From: Owenia fusiformis
Lineage: Eukaryota > Annelida > Polychaeta > Sabellida > Oweniidae
Reading direction: 5' to 3'
DNA: 60,000 nucleotides
NCBI GenBank assembly: GCA_903813345.2
Contig: CAIIXF020000010.1
Span: 5,387,169-5,447,168 of the forward strand
Shown here: piece after piece, positions 49,652 through 60,000 of the stretch
Position numbering within the stretch: the stretch's first letter is position 1
How the letters are laid out: each line of letters opens with the position of its first letter
Notes under the pieces: model-generated
What the model saw: only the letters and a program-made list of their open reading frames with translations
The model's database searches: none
What the model was told of the DNA's origin: nothing
Translations under genes and position numbers: made by a program

Positions 49652-49787
49652 ACAAATATTGAATTCTGTGATCGTTTAATATCTGTATATATTTCTTAGG
49701 GATGTATTCACCTCGCCCTTCGGGCTGCGGTGAATACACCTTCAGAAATATATACAGATATTCAACTCCACAAAATTCAATATTTGT
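49652..49787. mobile_element. Foldback element with GTATTCACC core
   Basis: Nested inverted blocks are ACAAATATTGAATT (outer), TATCTGTATATATTTCT (middle) and GTATTCACC / GGTGAATAC (inner) around GCCCTTCGGGC. The whole 136 bases would fold into one long hairpin. No ORF. Confidence 0.65.
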
Positions 49788-49869
49788 ATAATATTAACTA
49801 CATATTTTTTGTGAAGTATGAATAGTGAAGAAACAGGTGAAAAAATGTTGAAGATTCAGCCAGATAAAT

Positions 49870-50580
49870 GAAGTAGAATATTCTATATACATGATATAGA
49901 AGTAGTCATGGTCAGACATCAAAGATAATATGAAGTGGAATATTCTATATAGAAGTAGTCATTGTCAGACATCAAAGATAATATGAAGTGGAATATTCTA
50001 TATAGAAGTAGTCATTGTCAGACATCAAAGATAATATGAAGTGGAATATTCTATATAGAAGTAGTCATTGTCAGACATCAAAGATAATATGAAGTGGAAT
50101 ATTCTATATAGAAGTAGTCATTGTCAGACATCAAAGATAATATGAAGTGGAATATTCTATATAGAAGTAGTCATTGTCAGACATCAAAGATAATATGAAG
50201 TGGAATATTCTATATAGAAGTAGTCATTGTCAGACATCAAAGATAATATGAAGTGGAATATTCTATATAGAAGTAGTCATTGTCAGACATCAAAGATAAT
50301 ATGAAGTGGAATATTCTATATAGAAGTAGTCATTGTCAGACATCAAAGATAATATGAAGTGGAATATTCTATATAGAAGTAGTCATTGTCAGACATCAAA
50401 GATAATATGAAGTGGAATATTCTATATAGAAGTAGTCATTGTCAGACATCAAAGATAATATGAAGTGGAATTATTCTATATAGAAGTAGTCATTGTCAGA
50501 CATCAAAGATAATATGAAGTGGAATTATTCTATATAGAAGTAGTCATTGTCAGACATCAAAGATAATATGAAGTGGAATA
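49870..50580. repeat. 53-base tandem satellite, about 13 copies
   Basis: The unit contains GAAGTAGTCATTGTCAGACA and TGAAGTGGAATATTCTATAT. Copies are almost identical; the first is diverged and the last two have one extra T (54 bases). The high identity points to recent expansion. Confidence 0.9.
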
Positions 50581-51240
50581 CCAGAGATACATTGTCGACA
50601 TAATTGTTTGATGTAGATAATATTGTCTTTTACTCAGATTATAACTTAGATAAATGAGTAAGCATAAGAACCAATGTGAGACATGAACCCAATTCACCCC
50701 TCTGCTACATTTCGCCTTTGCTTGGTTGATGTAGCAAGATGTTTGGGGAATACACTAACCTTTTTAACAAAATATAGAGAAATAACTTTGTATTTATAAG
50801 TGAATAAACGCAAGGAGCTCACACGTCTCATGACCTCATGGTCACGGTGACAGTGCCTAGCTTAATTAGCGTGTTCAGTGATCCCAGAAAGGGAGATATA
50901 TGTAATTATTAAAATGGTAGCTACCCTCCAAGGCTACCCTCTACCTATTGCACTTCTCTTTGCAGTTTTATAGCTCATAGAATCTCAATGATCTAAAATG
51001 GAACTTTTACAGGCAGAAAGTTGATTTGCCCGACTTAAAGGTATTCCATATTGAAAATATCTTACATTTAATAATGATCTCTTATTTAAACACTGAATAT
51101 GAGGTGGTGCTTTTGTGAAGGACACTGTCAGACAATAACAATTGTTATTTTGGTGCCAATTACTTGCGAAACATGCCTTATCAAAGTTAAACAAGATGAA
51201 AATTTTATAATCATTTTATTTAATCATGATTATCTTTATT
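50581..51240. other. Gene-free stretch
   Basis: I see no gene, repeat or clear motif here. Confidence 0.4.
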
Positions 51241-54200
51241 AGGAGGCCCCGACAGGGGGCCTTCTATTAATTTTATAGATATTATTATTAGGAGGCCCCA
51301 TCGGGGGGCCTCCTATCAATTTTGTAGATATTATTCTTTATTATTCTTTATTATTATTATTTATTCTTCCTCCCTCTTTTTCTCCTACTTCCAACTACCT
51401 TTCAACTAGGTACTACATAGTCCTACTAGGGACCTGGGCTAAACTTGGCGGGAAAGGAATTTTTATCTAGGTCAAGGTCAAAGGTCAAAATCTAGGTCAA
51501 ATCTAAATTTTTTTCAAGTTTCTCAAATCCTGACACTACACTTAAATATTTTTTGCTGAATTTTTGCACACAGATAGATATTAGTATTCTATTAGTCTTA
51601 GCCTTTTGCCGTCTAGAGAAATTTTGCCTAGATTTTGAGATATTGAAGGTCAAAAAAAGGTCAAAAAAGGTCTTTTGTCAACTTGCTTCAAATTGACCAA
51701 ATTTTTTTTTAAAACTCATCTACAAGATCTCAGGATTCCAAATCTGACCTTACTTTTGACCTTTGACCTTTGGTTGACCTTCAGTGACCTCCGAAAGGTC
51801 AAAAAAGTTGATTTTCAAATCGATTTTCTGGATTCAAATTTAGGTATATTTATTCACAAAAGATCTTCTGAGGTCTAAAAAAGTAAAATTTGCAAGGTCA
51901 AAGGTCAAGGTCATCAAACGAAATCACAAACTATGTTTTCTAAGTTTCTCAAAATTGGAGACTACAAATCAATTTTTTTTACTGAAAGTCAGAATATATA
52001 TTCCTCTAAAGGTTCTACACATATTAGCAATTGACTATTTATTAAAATTTTGCTCCAGTTTTGAGATATTAGAACTCAAAAACTGAAAAAAGGTCAAATT
52101 TCAAAATTTTTCAAGGTCAAATTTCAACTTGCTCTAAATTGACCAAACTTTTTTTAAAAAAGCATCTACAAGATCTCAGGAACTCAAATCTGACCTTAGT
52201 TTTGAACTATGACCTTTAGTTGACCTTCAGTGACCTTCGAAAGTTCAAAAAAAGTTAATTTTTCATATTGATTTTCTGGATTCAAATTTAGGTTTCTTCA
52301 ATCAGAAAAGATATACTGAGGTCTAAAAAAATAAAACCTGTAAGGTCAAAGGTCAAGGTCATCAAACAAGATCACAAACTGTGTTTTCTAAGTTTCTCAA
52401 AGTTTGTGACTACAAATCAATATTTTTGAATTAAAGTCAGGATATATATTCCTCTAAAGGTTTTACACATAATAACAATTGATTATCTATTGAAATTCTG
52501 CACCAGTTTTGAGATATTGGACCTCAAAAACTGAAAAAGGTCTAATGTTGAAATTTTTCAAGGTCAAATTTCACATTGCTTCAAATTGACCAAACTTTTT
52601 TTTAAAAATCATCTACAAGATGCCTGGAGTTCATATATGTCCTTGTATTTAAGATTTGACCTTTGGCTGACCTTTAAATGTTCAAAAAAGCCTACGGGGC
52701 CTCCGTAAGATTGCTTGCAATCTTCTAGTTATTATTAGGAGGCCCCATCGGGGGGCCTCCTATCAATTTTGTAGATATTATTATTATTATTATTATTTAT
52801 TCTTCCTCCCTCTTTTTCTCCTACTTCCAACTACCTTTCAATTAGGTACTACATAGTACTACTAGGGACCTGGGCTGAACTTGGCGGGAAAGGAATTTTT
52901 ATCTAGGTCAAGGTCAAAGGTCAAAATCTAGGTCAAATCTAAGTTTTTTTCAAGTTTCTCAAATCCTGACACTACACTTCAATATTTTTGGCTGAATTTT
53001 TGCACACAGATAGATATTAGTCTTCTATTAGTCTTAGCCTTTTGCCGTCTAGAGAAATTTTGCTTAGATTTTGAGATATTGAAGGTCAAAAAAAGGTCAA
53101 AAAAGGTCTTTTTTCAACTTGCTTCAAATTGACCAAATTTTTTTTTAAAACTCATCTACAAGTTCTCAGGATTCCAAATCTGACCTTACTTTTGACCTTT
53201 GACCTTTGGTTGACCTTCAGTGACCTCCGAAAGGTCAAAAAGTTGATTTTTCAAATCGATTTTCTGGATTCAAATTTAGGTATATTTATTCACAAAAGAC
53301 CTTCTGAGGTCTAAAAAAGTAAAATTTGCAAGGTCAAAGGTCAAGGTCATCAAACGAAATCACAAACTGTGTTTTCTAAGTTTCTCAAAATTGGAGACTA
53401 CAAATCAATTTTTTTTACTGAAAGTCAGAATATATATTCCTCTAAAGGTTCTACACATATTAGCAATTGACTATTTATTAAAATTTTGCTCCAGTTTTGA
53501 GATATTAGAACTCAAAAACTAAAAAAAGGTCAAATTTCGAAATTTTTCATAGTCAAATTTCAACTTGCTCTAAATTGACCAAACTTTTTTTTAAAAAGCA
53601 TCTACAAGATCTCAGGAACTCAAATCTGACCTTACTTTTGACCTCCGACCTTTGGTGACCTTCGAAAGGTAAAAAAAGTTGTTTTTTCAAATTGATTTTC
53701 TGGATTCAAATTTAGGTATATTTGATCACAAAGGACCCACTGAGGTCTAAAAAAGTAAAATTTGCAAGGTCAAAGGTCAAGGTCATCAAACTAAATCACA
53801 AACTGTGTTTTCTAAGTTTCTCAAAATTGGAGACTCCAAATCAATATTTTTTCATGAAAGTCAGGATATATATTCCTCTATAGGTTCTTCACATATTAGC
53901 AATTGACTATTTATTAAAATTGTGTACCAGTTTTGAGATATTGGAACTCAAAAACTGAAAAATGTCAAATTTCGAAACTTTTCAAGACTAAATTTCAACT
54001 TGCTTCAAATTGACCAATTCTTTTTAAAACTCATCTACAAGTTCTCAGGATTCCAAATCTAACCTTACTTTTGACCTTTGACCTTTGGTTGACCTTCAGT
54101 GACCTCCGAAAGGTCAAAAAAGTTAATTTTTCAAATCGATTTTCTGGATTCAAATTTAGGTATATTTATTCACAAATGACCTTCTGAGGTCTAAAAAATA

Positions 54201-56388
54201 AAATTTGCAAGGTCAACGGTCAAGGTCATCAAACGAAATCACAAACTGTGTTTTCTAAGTTTCTCAAAATTGGAGACTACAAATCAATATTTTTAAATGA
54301 AAGTCAGAATATATATTCCTCTACTAAAGGTTCTACACATATTAGCAATTGATTATCTATTAAAATTTGGCTCCAGTTTTGAGATATTATAGCTAAAAAA
54401 CTGAAAAAGGTCAAATTTCAGAATTTTTCAAGGTCAAATTTCAACTTGCATTAATTCTACCAAACCTTTTTTAAAAACCTTTAGTTGACCTTCTAATTGG
54501 TAATGCCTACAGGGCCTCCGTAAGATTGCTTGCAATCTTCTAGTTATTCTTTATTTATTTATTCTTCCTAAACCTTTTTCTCCTACTTCCAACTACCTTT
54601 CAACTATCTACTATATGCACCTACTAGGGACCTTGGCTGAACTTGGGGGGAAAGGAATTTTTATCTAGGTCAAGGTCAAAGGTCAAAATCTAGGTCAAAT
54701 CTAAGTTTTTTTCAAGTTTCTCAAATCCTGACACTACACTTCAATATTTTTGGCTGAATTTTTGCATTCAGATAGATATTAGTATTCTATTAGTCTTAGC
54801 CTTTTGCCGTCTAGAGACATTTTGCCTAGATTTTGAGATATTGAAGGTCAAAAAAAGGTCAAAAAAGGTCTTTTTTCAACTTGCTTCAAATTGACCAATT
54901 TTTTTTTTTAAAACTCATCTACAAGTTCTCAGGATTCCGAATCTGACCTTACTTTTGACCTGTGACCTTTGGTTGACCTTCAGTGACCTCCGAAAGGTCA
55001 AAAAAGTTGATTTTTCAAATCGATTTTCTGGATTCAAATTTAGGTATATTTATTCACAAAAGACCTCCTGAGGTCTAAAAAAGTAAAATTTGCAAGGTCA
55101 AAGGTCAAGGTCATCAAACGAAATCACAAACTATGTTTTCTAAGTTTCTCAAAATTGGAGACTACAAATCAATTTTTTTTACTGAAAGTCAGAATATATA
55201 TTCCTCTAAAGGTTCTACACATATTAGCAATTGACTATTTATTAAAATTTTGCTTCAGTTTTGAGATATTAGAACTCAAAAACAGAAAAAAGGTCAAATT
55301 TCGAAATTTTTCAAGGTCAAATTTCAACTTGCTCTAAATTGACCAAACTTTTTTTTAAAAAGCATCTACAAGATCTCAGGAACTCAAATCTGACCTTAAT
55401 TTTGACCTATGACCTTTAGTTGACCTTCAGTGACCTTCGAAAGGTCAAAAAAATTGATTTTTCAAATTGATTTTCTGGATTCAAATTTAGGTTTATTTAA
55501 TCAGAAAAGATATACTGAGGTCTAAAAAAGTAAAATTCGCAAGGTCAAAGGTCAAGGTCATCAAACAAGATCACAAACTGTGTTTTCTAAGTTTCTCAAA
55601 ATTGGAGACTACAAATCAATTTTTTTTACTGAAAGTCAGGATATATATTCCTCTATTGGTTCTACACATATTAGCAATTGACTATTTATTAAAATTGTGT
55701 ACCAGTTTTGAGATATTGGAACTCAAAAACTGAAAAAAGGTCAAATTTCGAAACTTTTCAAGACTAAATTTCAACTTGCTTCAAATTGACAAATTTTTTT
55801 TAAAACTCATCTACAAGTTCTCAGGATTCCGAATCTGACCTTACTTTTGACCTGTGACCTTTGGTTGACCTTCAGTGACCTCCGAAAGGTCAAAAATGTT
55901 GATTTTTCAAATCGATTTTCTGGATTCAAATTTAGGTATATTTATTCACAAAAGACCTTCTGAGGTCTAAAAAAGTAAAATTTGCAAGGTCAAAGGTCAA
56001 GGTCATCAAACGAAATCACAAACTGTGTTTTCTAAGTTTCTCAAAATTGGAGACTACAAATCAATATTTTAAATGAAAGTCAGAATATATATTCCTCTAC
56101 TAAAGGTTCTACACATATTAGCAATTGATTATCTATTAAAATTTGGCTATAGTTTTGAGATATTATAGCTCAAAAACTGAAAAAAGGTCAAATTTCGGAA
56201 TTTTTCAAGGTCAAATTTTTACTTGCATTAATTCGACCAAACCTTTTTTAAAAGTCATCTACAAGTTGTCTGGAGTTCACATATGACCTTGTATTAGAGA
56301 TTTGACCTTTGGCTGGCCTTTGAATGTTCAGAAACGAATATAGGGCCTCCGTAAGATTGCTTGCAATCTTAGATCGTTAGATCTCTAG
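51241..56388. repeat. Three tandem copies of a 1.4-1.85 kb AGGTCA-rich repeat
   Basis: Copies are about 51290-52728, 52737-54543 and 54546-56388. Copies 1 and 2 begin with the palindrome AGGAGGCCCC-atcg-GGGGCCTCCT; a partial extra palindrome is at 51241-51264. Each copy ends with GGGCCTCCGTAAGATTGCTTGCAATCTT, shown here in two parts as GGGCCTCCGT and hairpin AAGATTGCTTGCAATCTT, then CTAG. Inside are subrepeats of several hundred bases with AAGGTCAAAGGTCAAGGTCA and TTGACCTTCAGTGACC. No ORF longer than about 67 codons. A single diverged relative is at 10805-11100. Confidence 0.8.
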
Positions 56389-59300
56389 TTATTGTGCATT
56401 GTTTTGACAAGGTTAAGTCTTCTTTAAACACAATATTGCTTGATAATGAAAACTTCACTTCAACTCATATATTTCTATCTAAATTCAAGTGTTCAAGTAA
56501 GGTTCTAATATTAAACCTGTTGGCCTAAGTGCTTAGATTTCATTTAGTATAAGGGATATTCAATTTGGATAATTTGAATTTTTCTCACCATTGATTGCAG
56601 TTACACTGTATTATAAAGAAGGATATTATTATATGATTGTTATGGGATATAATATTCACAGTATTTAATTTAAACATTGACAATCACTTGATGTAAGTAT
56701 TATTGTATACTAGTATATTTAGGCTATTCTAGTTTTCAATGTTTTTGTTTGTATTGTTTTGAAGTAAGTAAGTTATTTGTAGTAAATATTCCACACTTTT
56801 GGATTTTGAGAGGATGACACATTCATGAGCTTTTGATTAGTTCGTCAATTTGTCATCAATTTGGAGGGGTTTTCAGGTTCTCTGAAAGTCAGTTTATTAA
56901 TAGCGCACCACTTCTATTTTGATTTGTAGCACTTTAATTGAACCTAGAATTTAATTGTAATGTGAATGGCTGTTCAGTTCTGAAATCCGTCCAATGTAAA
57001 TATTAATGTGCAATTCAATGCAATATTTCATTAGAGTGTTCATTTTGACTCCTTTGTTGACTTTTACATGTAACCAGCACATACCTTTAGGATATGTTAC
57101 ATCAGTTACTCAAAAGTAAAGAAGTCACAGTCTTAGAAGTTGCAATGACCTGCTCCAGTCCCATAAAACTCTAATGCAGCCTTTTAGAGTGCATATAACA
57201 TAAAAGATTATTTCAAACGTGAGTATGATTCTATTCTCAAATGGTAAATATGGAACTATAAGGCATGTGATAATTTCAAATTCTCTCATTACAGGAGTTG
57301 CATGGTAAGAAACATCAATGATTTTATTTTCAAATATTTATTTTAAGATATTTATCGTTTACTTAAGATATATTATATATTTAAGATATACATGTATTAT
57401 GTATTTAAGATTTATATTTAAGATATATTATGTTTTTAAGATTTATGTATATTTAAGATTTATATTTTATAAAAGTTTGACAAAGTTTACATTTGTTTGT
57501 TAATGGGTGCACATGCCCTCCAACTGAATTGTTTTATCCCTATAGATATATGCACAATGCACATGCATATCAGACTCATAAGGTTATACTATGTAATGAG
57601 GCCCTGTACGATAAAATGTCAGAATTGTCACTTGATGCGATACCTGGTGTAATGTACTCTAATACTCTATGTATATTAATTCATTTACTACATTGCAAAT
57701 ACTCAAGACATAACTGACACCAGAGCTGACGGTGACTTTGTGGGATACAACAAAAAAATAAAAATACTACTGTGTACACAGGCCTCAAATGTTACTTGAT
57801 GAAACAAATTGAATAAATTTAATAATGTTCTGATATTTCCTAATAATGGTTATAATGGACTCTTCCTGAATAGTTTTATTTTAAGCTATAGTTTATATAC
57901 ATGAGAACTGTCCACAATTTCCAAGACATTCCATTGGAATTTCTGATGGAAAAAGTGGGTAGGGGAGGGGGGAACTTAATTCACTAGCATTTGAAGTTCA
58001 TGACCGGAGTAAATAAAATTAGTCTGGCTTTACAAAAAGAAATATATTTATTACTCTTCTTGCTCATTCAGGATTTATGAAATATGACTTGAGAAAACAT
58101 AGTCTCATGTTCTCTATTGTCTGAGTAAATCCCATGAGTAAAGTGAAATGGTATGATAGATATTGAATTAGTGAGATCACCAATTATATATCGAGCCGAT
58201 AGACATAATAGAGCATACATATACACTATATTTTTAAAATCTATGGTATAAAGAATTCAACATTTCAACAGAAACCTAAGTGGATTTCATGAACATAAAA
58301 TGAAGAAATTTTAAGCAAAGGTATTCAAGTATGTTTACATTTTAAAAATCTTGTAAATGAAACTTTATAAGTTTAATCATCACTTTATATAAACAATCCA
58401 GGACATTATAATGCATTGTTAACTTGGCAAGATAAGTCTGGTAACATATTCATATTTGTCTTTGTGACTTTAATATTGTGTTGTAGTGGTGATGTCTAAT
58501 GTCAAAGGCTCTGAGGGAATTGACTTCACAAACACTATGACATGCGCCTTAAGACACTATTGCATAGCCATTCATGCACTATTGTAATGACAACTGGGCA
58601 CTATTACATTGACAATTGCACTATTGTAGTGACAACTGGGCTCTATTACATGGACTTAATTGCACTATTGATGGTCTTCTTTAATAGTTAGAATTGAGAA
58701 GTGAAGATATATTTAATACTGTAGTACTGACGCATGTAACACCGACAGACACTGACACAATTGTGACACTGTATTTAACGACACAATTGTGACACTGCAT
58801 TCACTTATTTTATGTTGAACTATATCCACTGGAACATGTGTGACACTGTATTTACTTTGTATTTACCAACACAAGTGACACTGTATTTAATTACAATTTG
58901 TTCATCGAAACATACAAACAAAAACAGAAACCATTAAGCTACCCAAACTGTCATATTATAACATTTTTAAAATGAGAATAAAGCAGGATTATTACATCAG
59001 ATAATAAGAATTTTTCTTACACAAGACAAGAACCTACTGAGTTCAAGTATCCCTGAACCTTGTCACATGTATTGCTAATAAATAGATTCATTACAACACA
59101 GATGATAAGGGTGATGATAGGTTTTCTTGTTTTAGATTCTTCACTTGAGGAGCAATAGACCTTCATTGGCCACTTCACTTGAGAGATGAATACCATACAG
59201 GACGGGCATTGTATAATGAAAAGGACAGCCTATGGTGTCTATCTTATTTTTGTAAGTTGAAAATTATATTATATAGTCATAGTTTTCAAGGTATATTTTA

Positions 59301-59574
59301 GTTTCAATTTTGTATGCATAATCAGGAACATATTCAAGTATCTGATATGGAGAAAATGCGCACACCGTTCATATACCCAACATTCATGAACTACACTCAC
59401 TTACATACCCATATCTGCTATCCTAATTCCCACTTTGAATTAAAATTGACACATTGATCATTTCCGTTTTCAGAATTTATGATTAGTAATGATGGTTAGA
59501 AATGTTATGTGGAACAGATAGGTGTCACCACCAGATCTACAGGTAAGATTTTTTTAAACTTCATTGTATATTCC
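56389..59574. repeat. Gene-free AT-rich stretch with simple repeats
   Basis: No gene was recognised. At 57340-57475 a TTTAAGATATA/TTTAAGATTTATA motif is repeated. At 58550-58880 there are imperfect repeats of GCACTATTGTAATGACAACT and ACACAATTGTGACACTGTAT. Confidence 0.45.
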
Positions 59575-59597
59575 TCATTTGTGTATCTGTTCGACTG

Positions 59598-59626
59598 TTT
59601 GATTGATTGATTGATTGATTGATTGT
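59598..59626. repeat. GATT microsatellite
   Basis: A run of about six GATT units within otherwise AT-rich sequence. Nothing else was recognised to the end of the window. Confidence 0.75.
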
Positions 59627-60000
59627 GCTGACCATCGCCCAGCAAATACCAGTAAACCCCTTTTGTCAGAAAAATACATATTTTTCACATACTCTATGTT
59701 ATTCTTGAGAAAAATAAGAGTGAACATATAATTTTTTTTCTCTTTATTACATAATTTCATTGTACATGTACATATGACTATTAGCAATAATAACAAATAA
59801 TACCTTAAAAAGACTATAACGAATCACAAATCTCCCCCTAGGATTTCCTGAAAAAGTGAGTGAACATATAATGCTATCCTTTCAGAGCGATTGGTCACTC
59901 ATATCAGCAACTATTTGTACCTGTCTTTTATATAATGAAATAAAACAGATTATAAAAAAGTTCTTCACTTGGTGAAGCCTTAAAAGTTACTTGATGAATT

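Noticed and set aside
49870-50580. CRISPR-like array
   Set aside because: The units are 53-base tandem copies with no unique spacers, in an animal genome. It is a satellite.
57493-57717. 74-codon frame starting MFVNGCTCPP
   Set aside because: No recognised domain, no splice sites and no neighbouring exons in AT-rich sequence.

Overview
The window is animal nuclear DNA, probably from an invertebrate. It is AT-rich, its genes are split by GT-AG introns, and its gaps are full of retroelements, foldback elements and minisatellites. I cannot name the species from the sequence. No rRNA gene, intact tRNA gene, CRISPR array or bacterial gene was found.

Three host genes can be assembled exon by exon with consistent splice phase. 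(1) Positions 530-10617 (+) hold the 3' part of an ADAMTS-type metalloprotease gene: disintegrin-like segment, TSP1 repeat, then a cysteine-rich module that appears to be interrupted by a kringle domain. The gene ends without a spacer domain. (2) Positions 11303-16056 (-) hold a complete ten-exon type-B carboxylesterase of about 580 residues, with the Ser-Glu-His triad and a C-terminal KDEL. It is convergent with gene 1. (3) Positions 28037-46858 (+) hold a complete six-exon SDF2-type MIR-domain protein of 221 residues ending HDEF, so two of the three genes appear to make proteins of the ER lumen.

Two large LTR retroelements lie on the minus strand. Element 1 (16456-25497) sits between genes 2 and 3; its start-proximal edge is only about 400 bases upstream of the carboxylesterase ATG. 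Element 2 (31328-41224) sits in SDF2 intron 2, antisense to the gene. Both have 4-base target duplications, TGTAAC...GTTACA termini, a tRNA-Leu-type primer binding site, a polypurine tract and one long intact gag-protease ORF. Neither has space for reverse transcriptase, RNase H or integrase. Their LTRs are very long (2.6 and 3.3-3.4 kb), and most of each LTR lies downstream of a TATA box and is made of minisatellites carrying a CTAAGT hexamer (ACTTAG on the sense strand). Two different gag families sharing this layout suggests an established class of non-autonomous gag-pro elements. This is the best candidate for a little-described system here.

The other repeats are a LINE 3' fragment, several foldback or MITE-like elements, a TTAA-flanked MITE, an array of about 18 units of about 140 bases rich in AGGTCA half-sites (42970-45965), a 53-base satellite (49870-50580), and three tandem copies of a 1.4-1.85 kb repeat with terminal hairpins (51241-56388). 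From 46859 to 60000 no gene was recognised.
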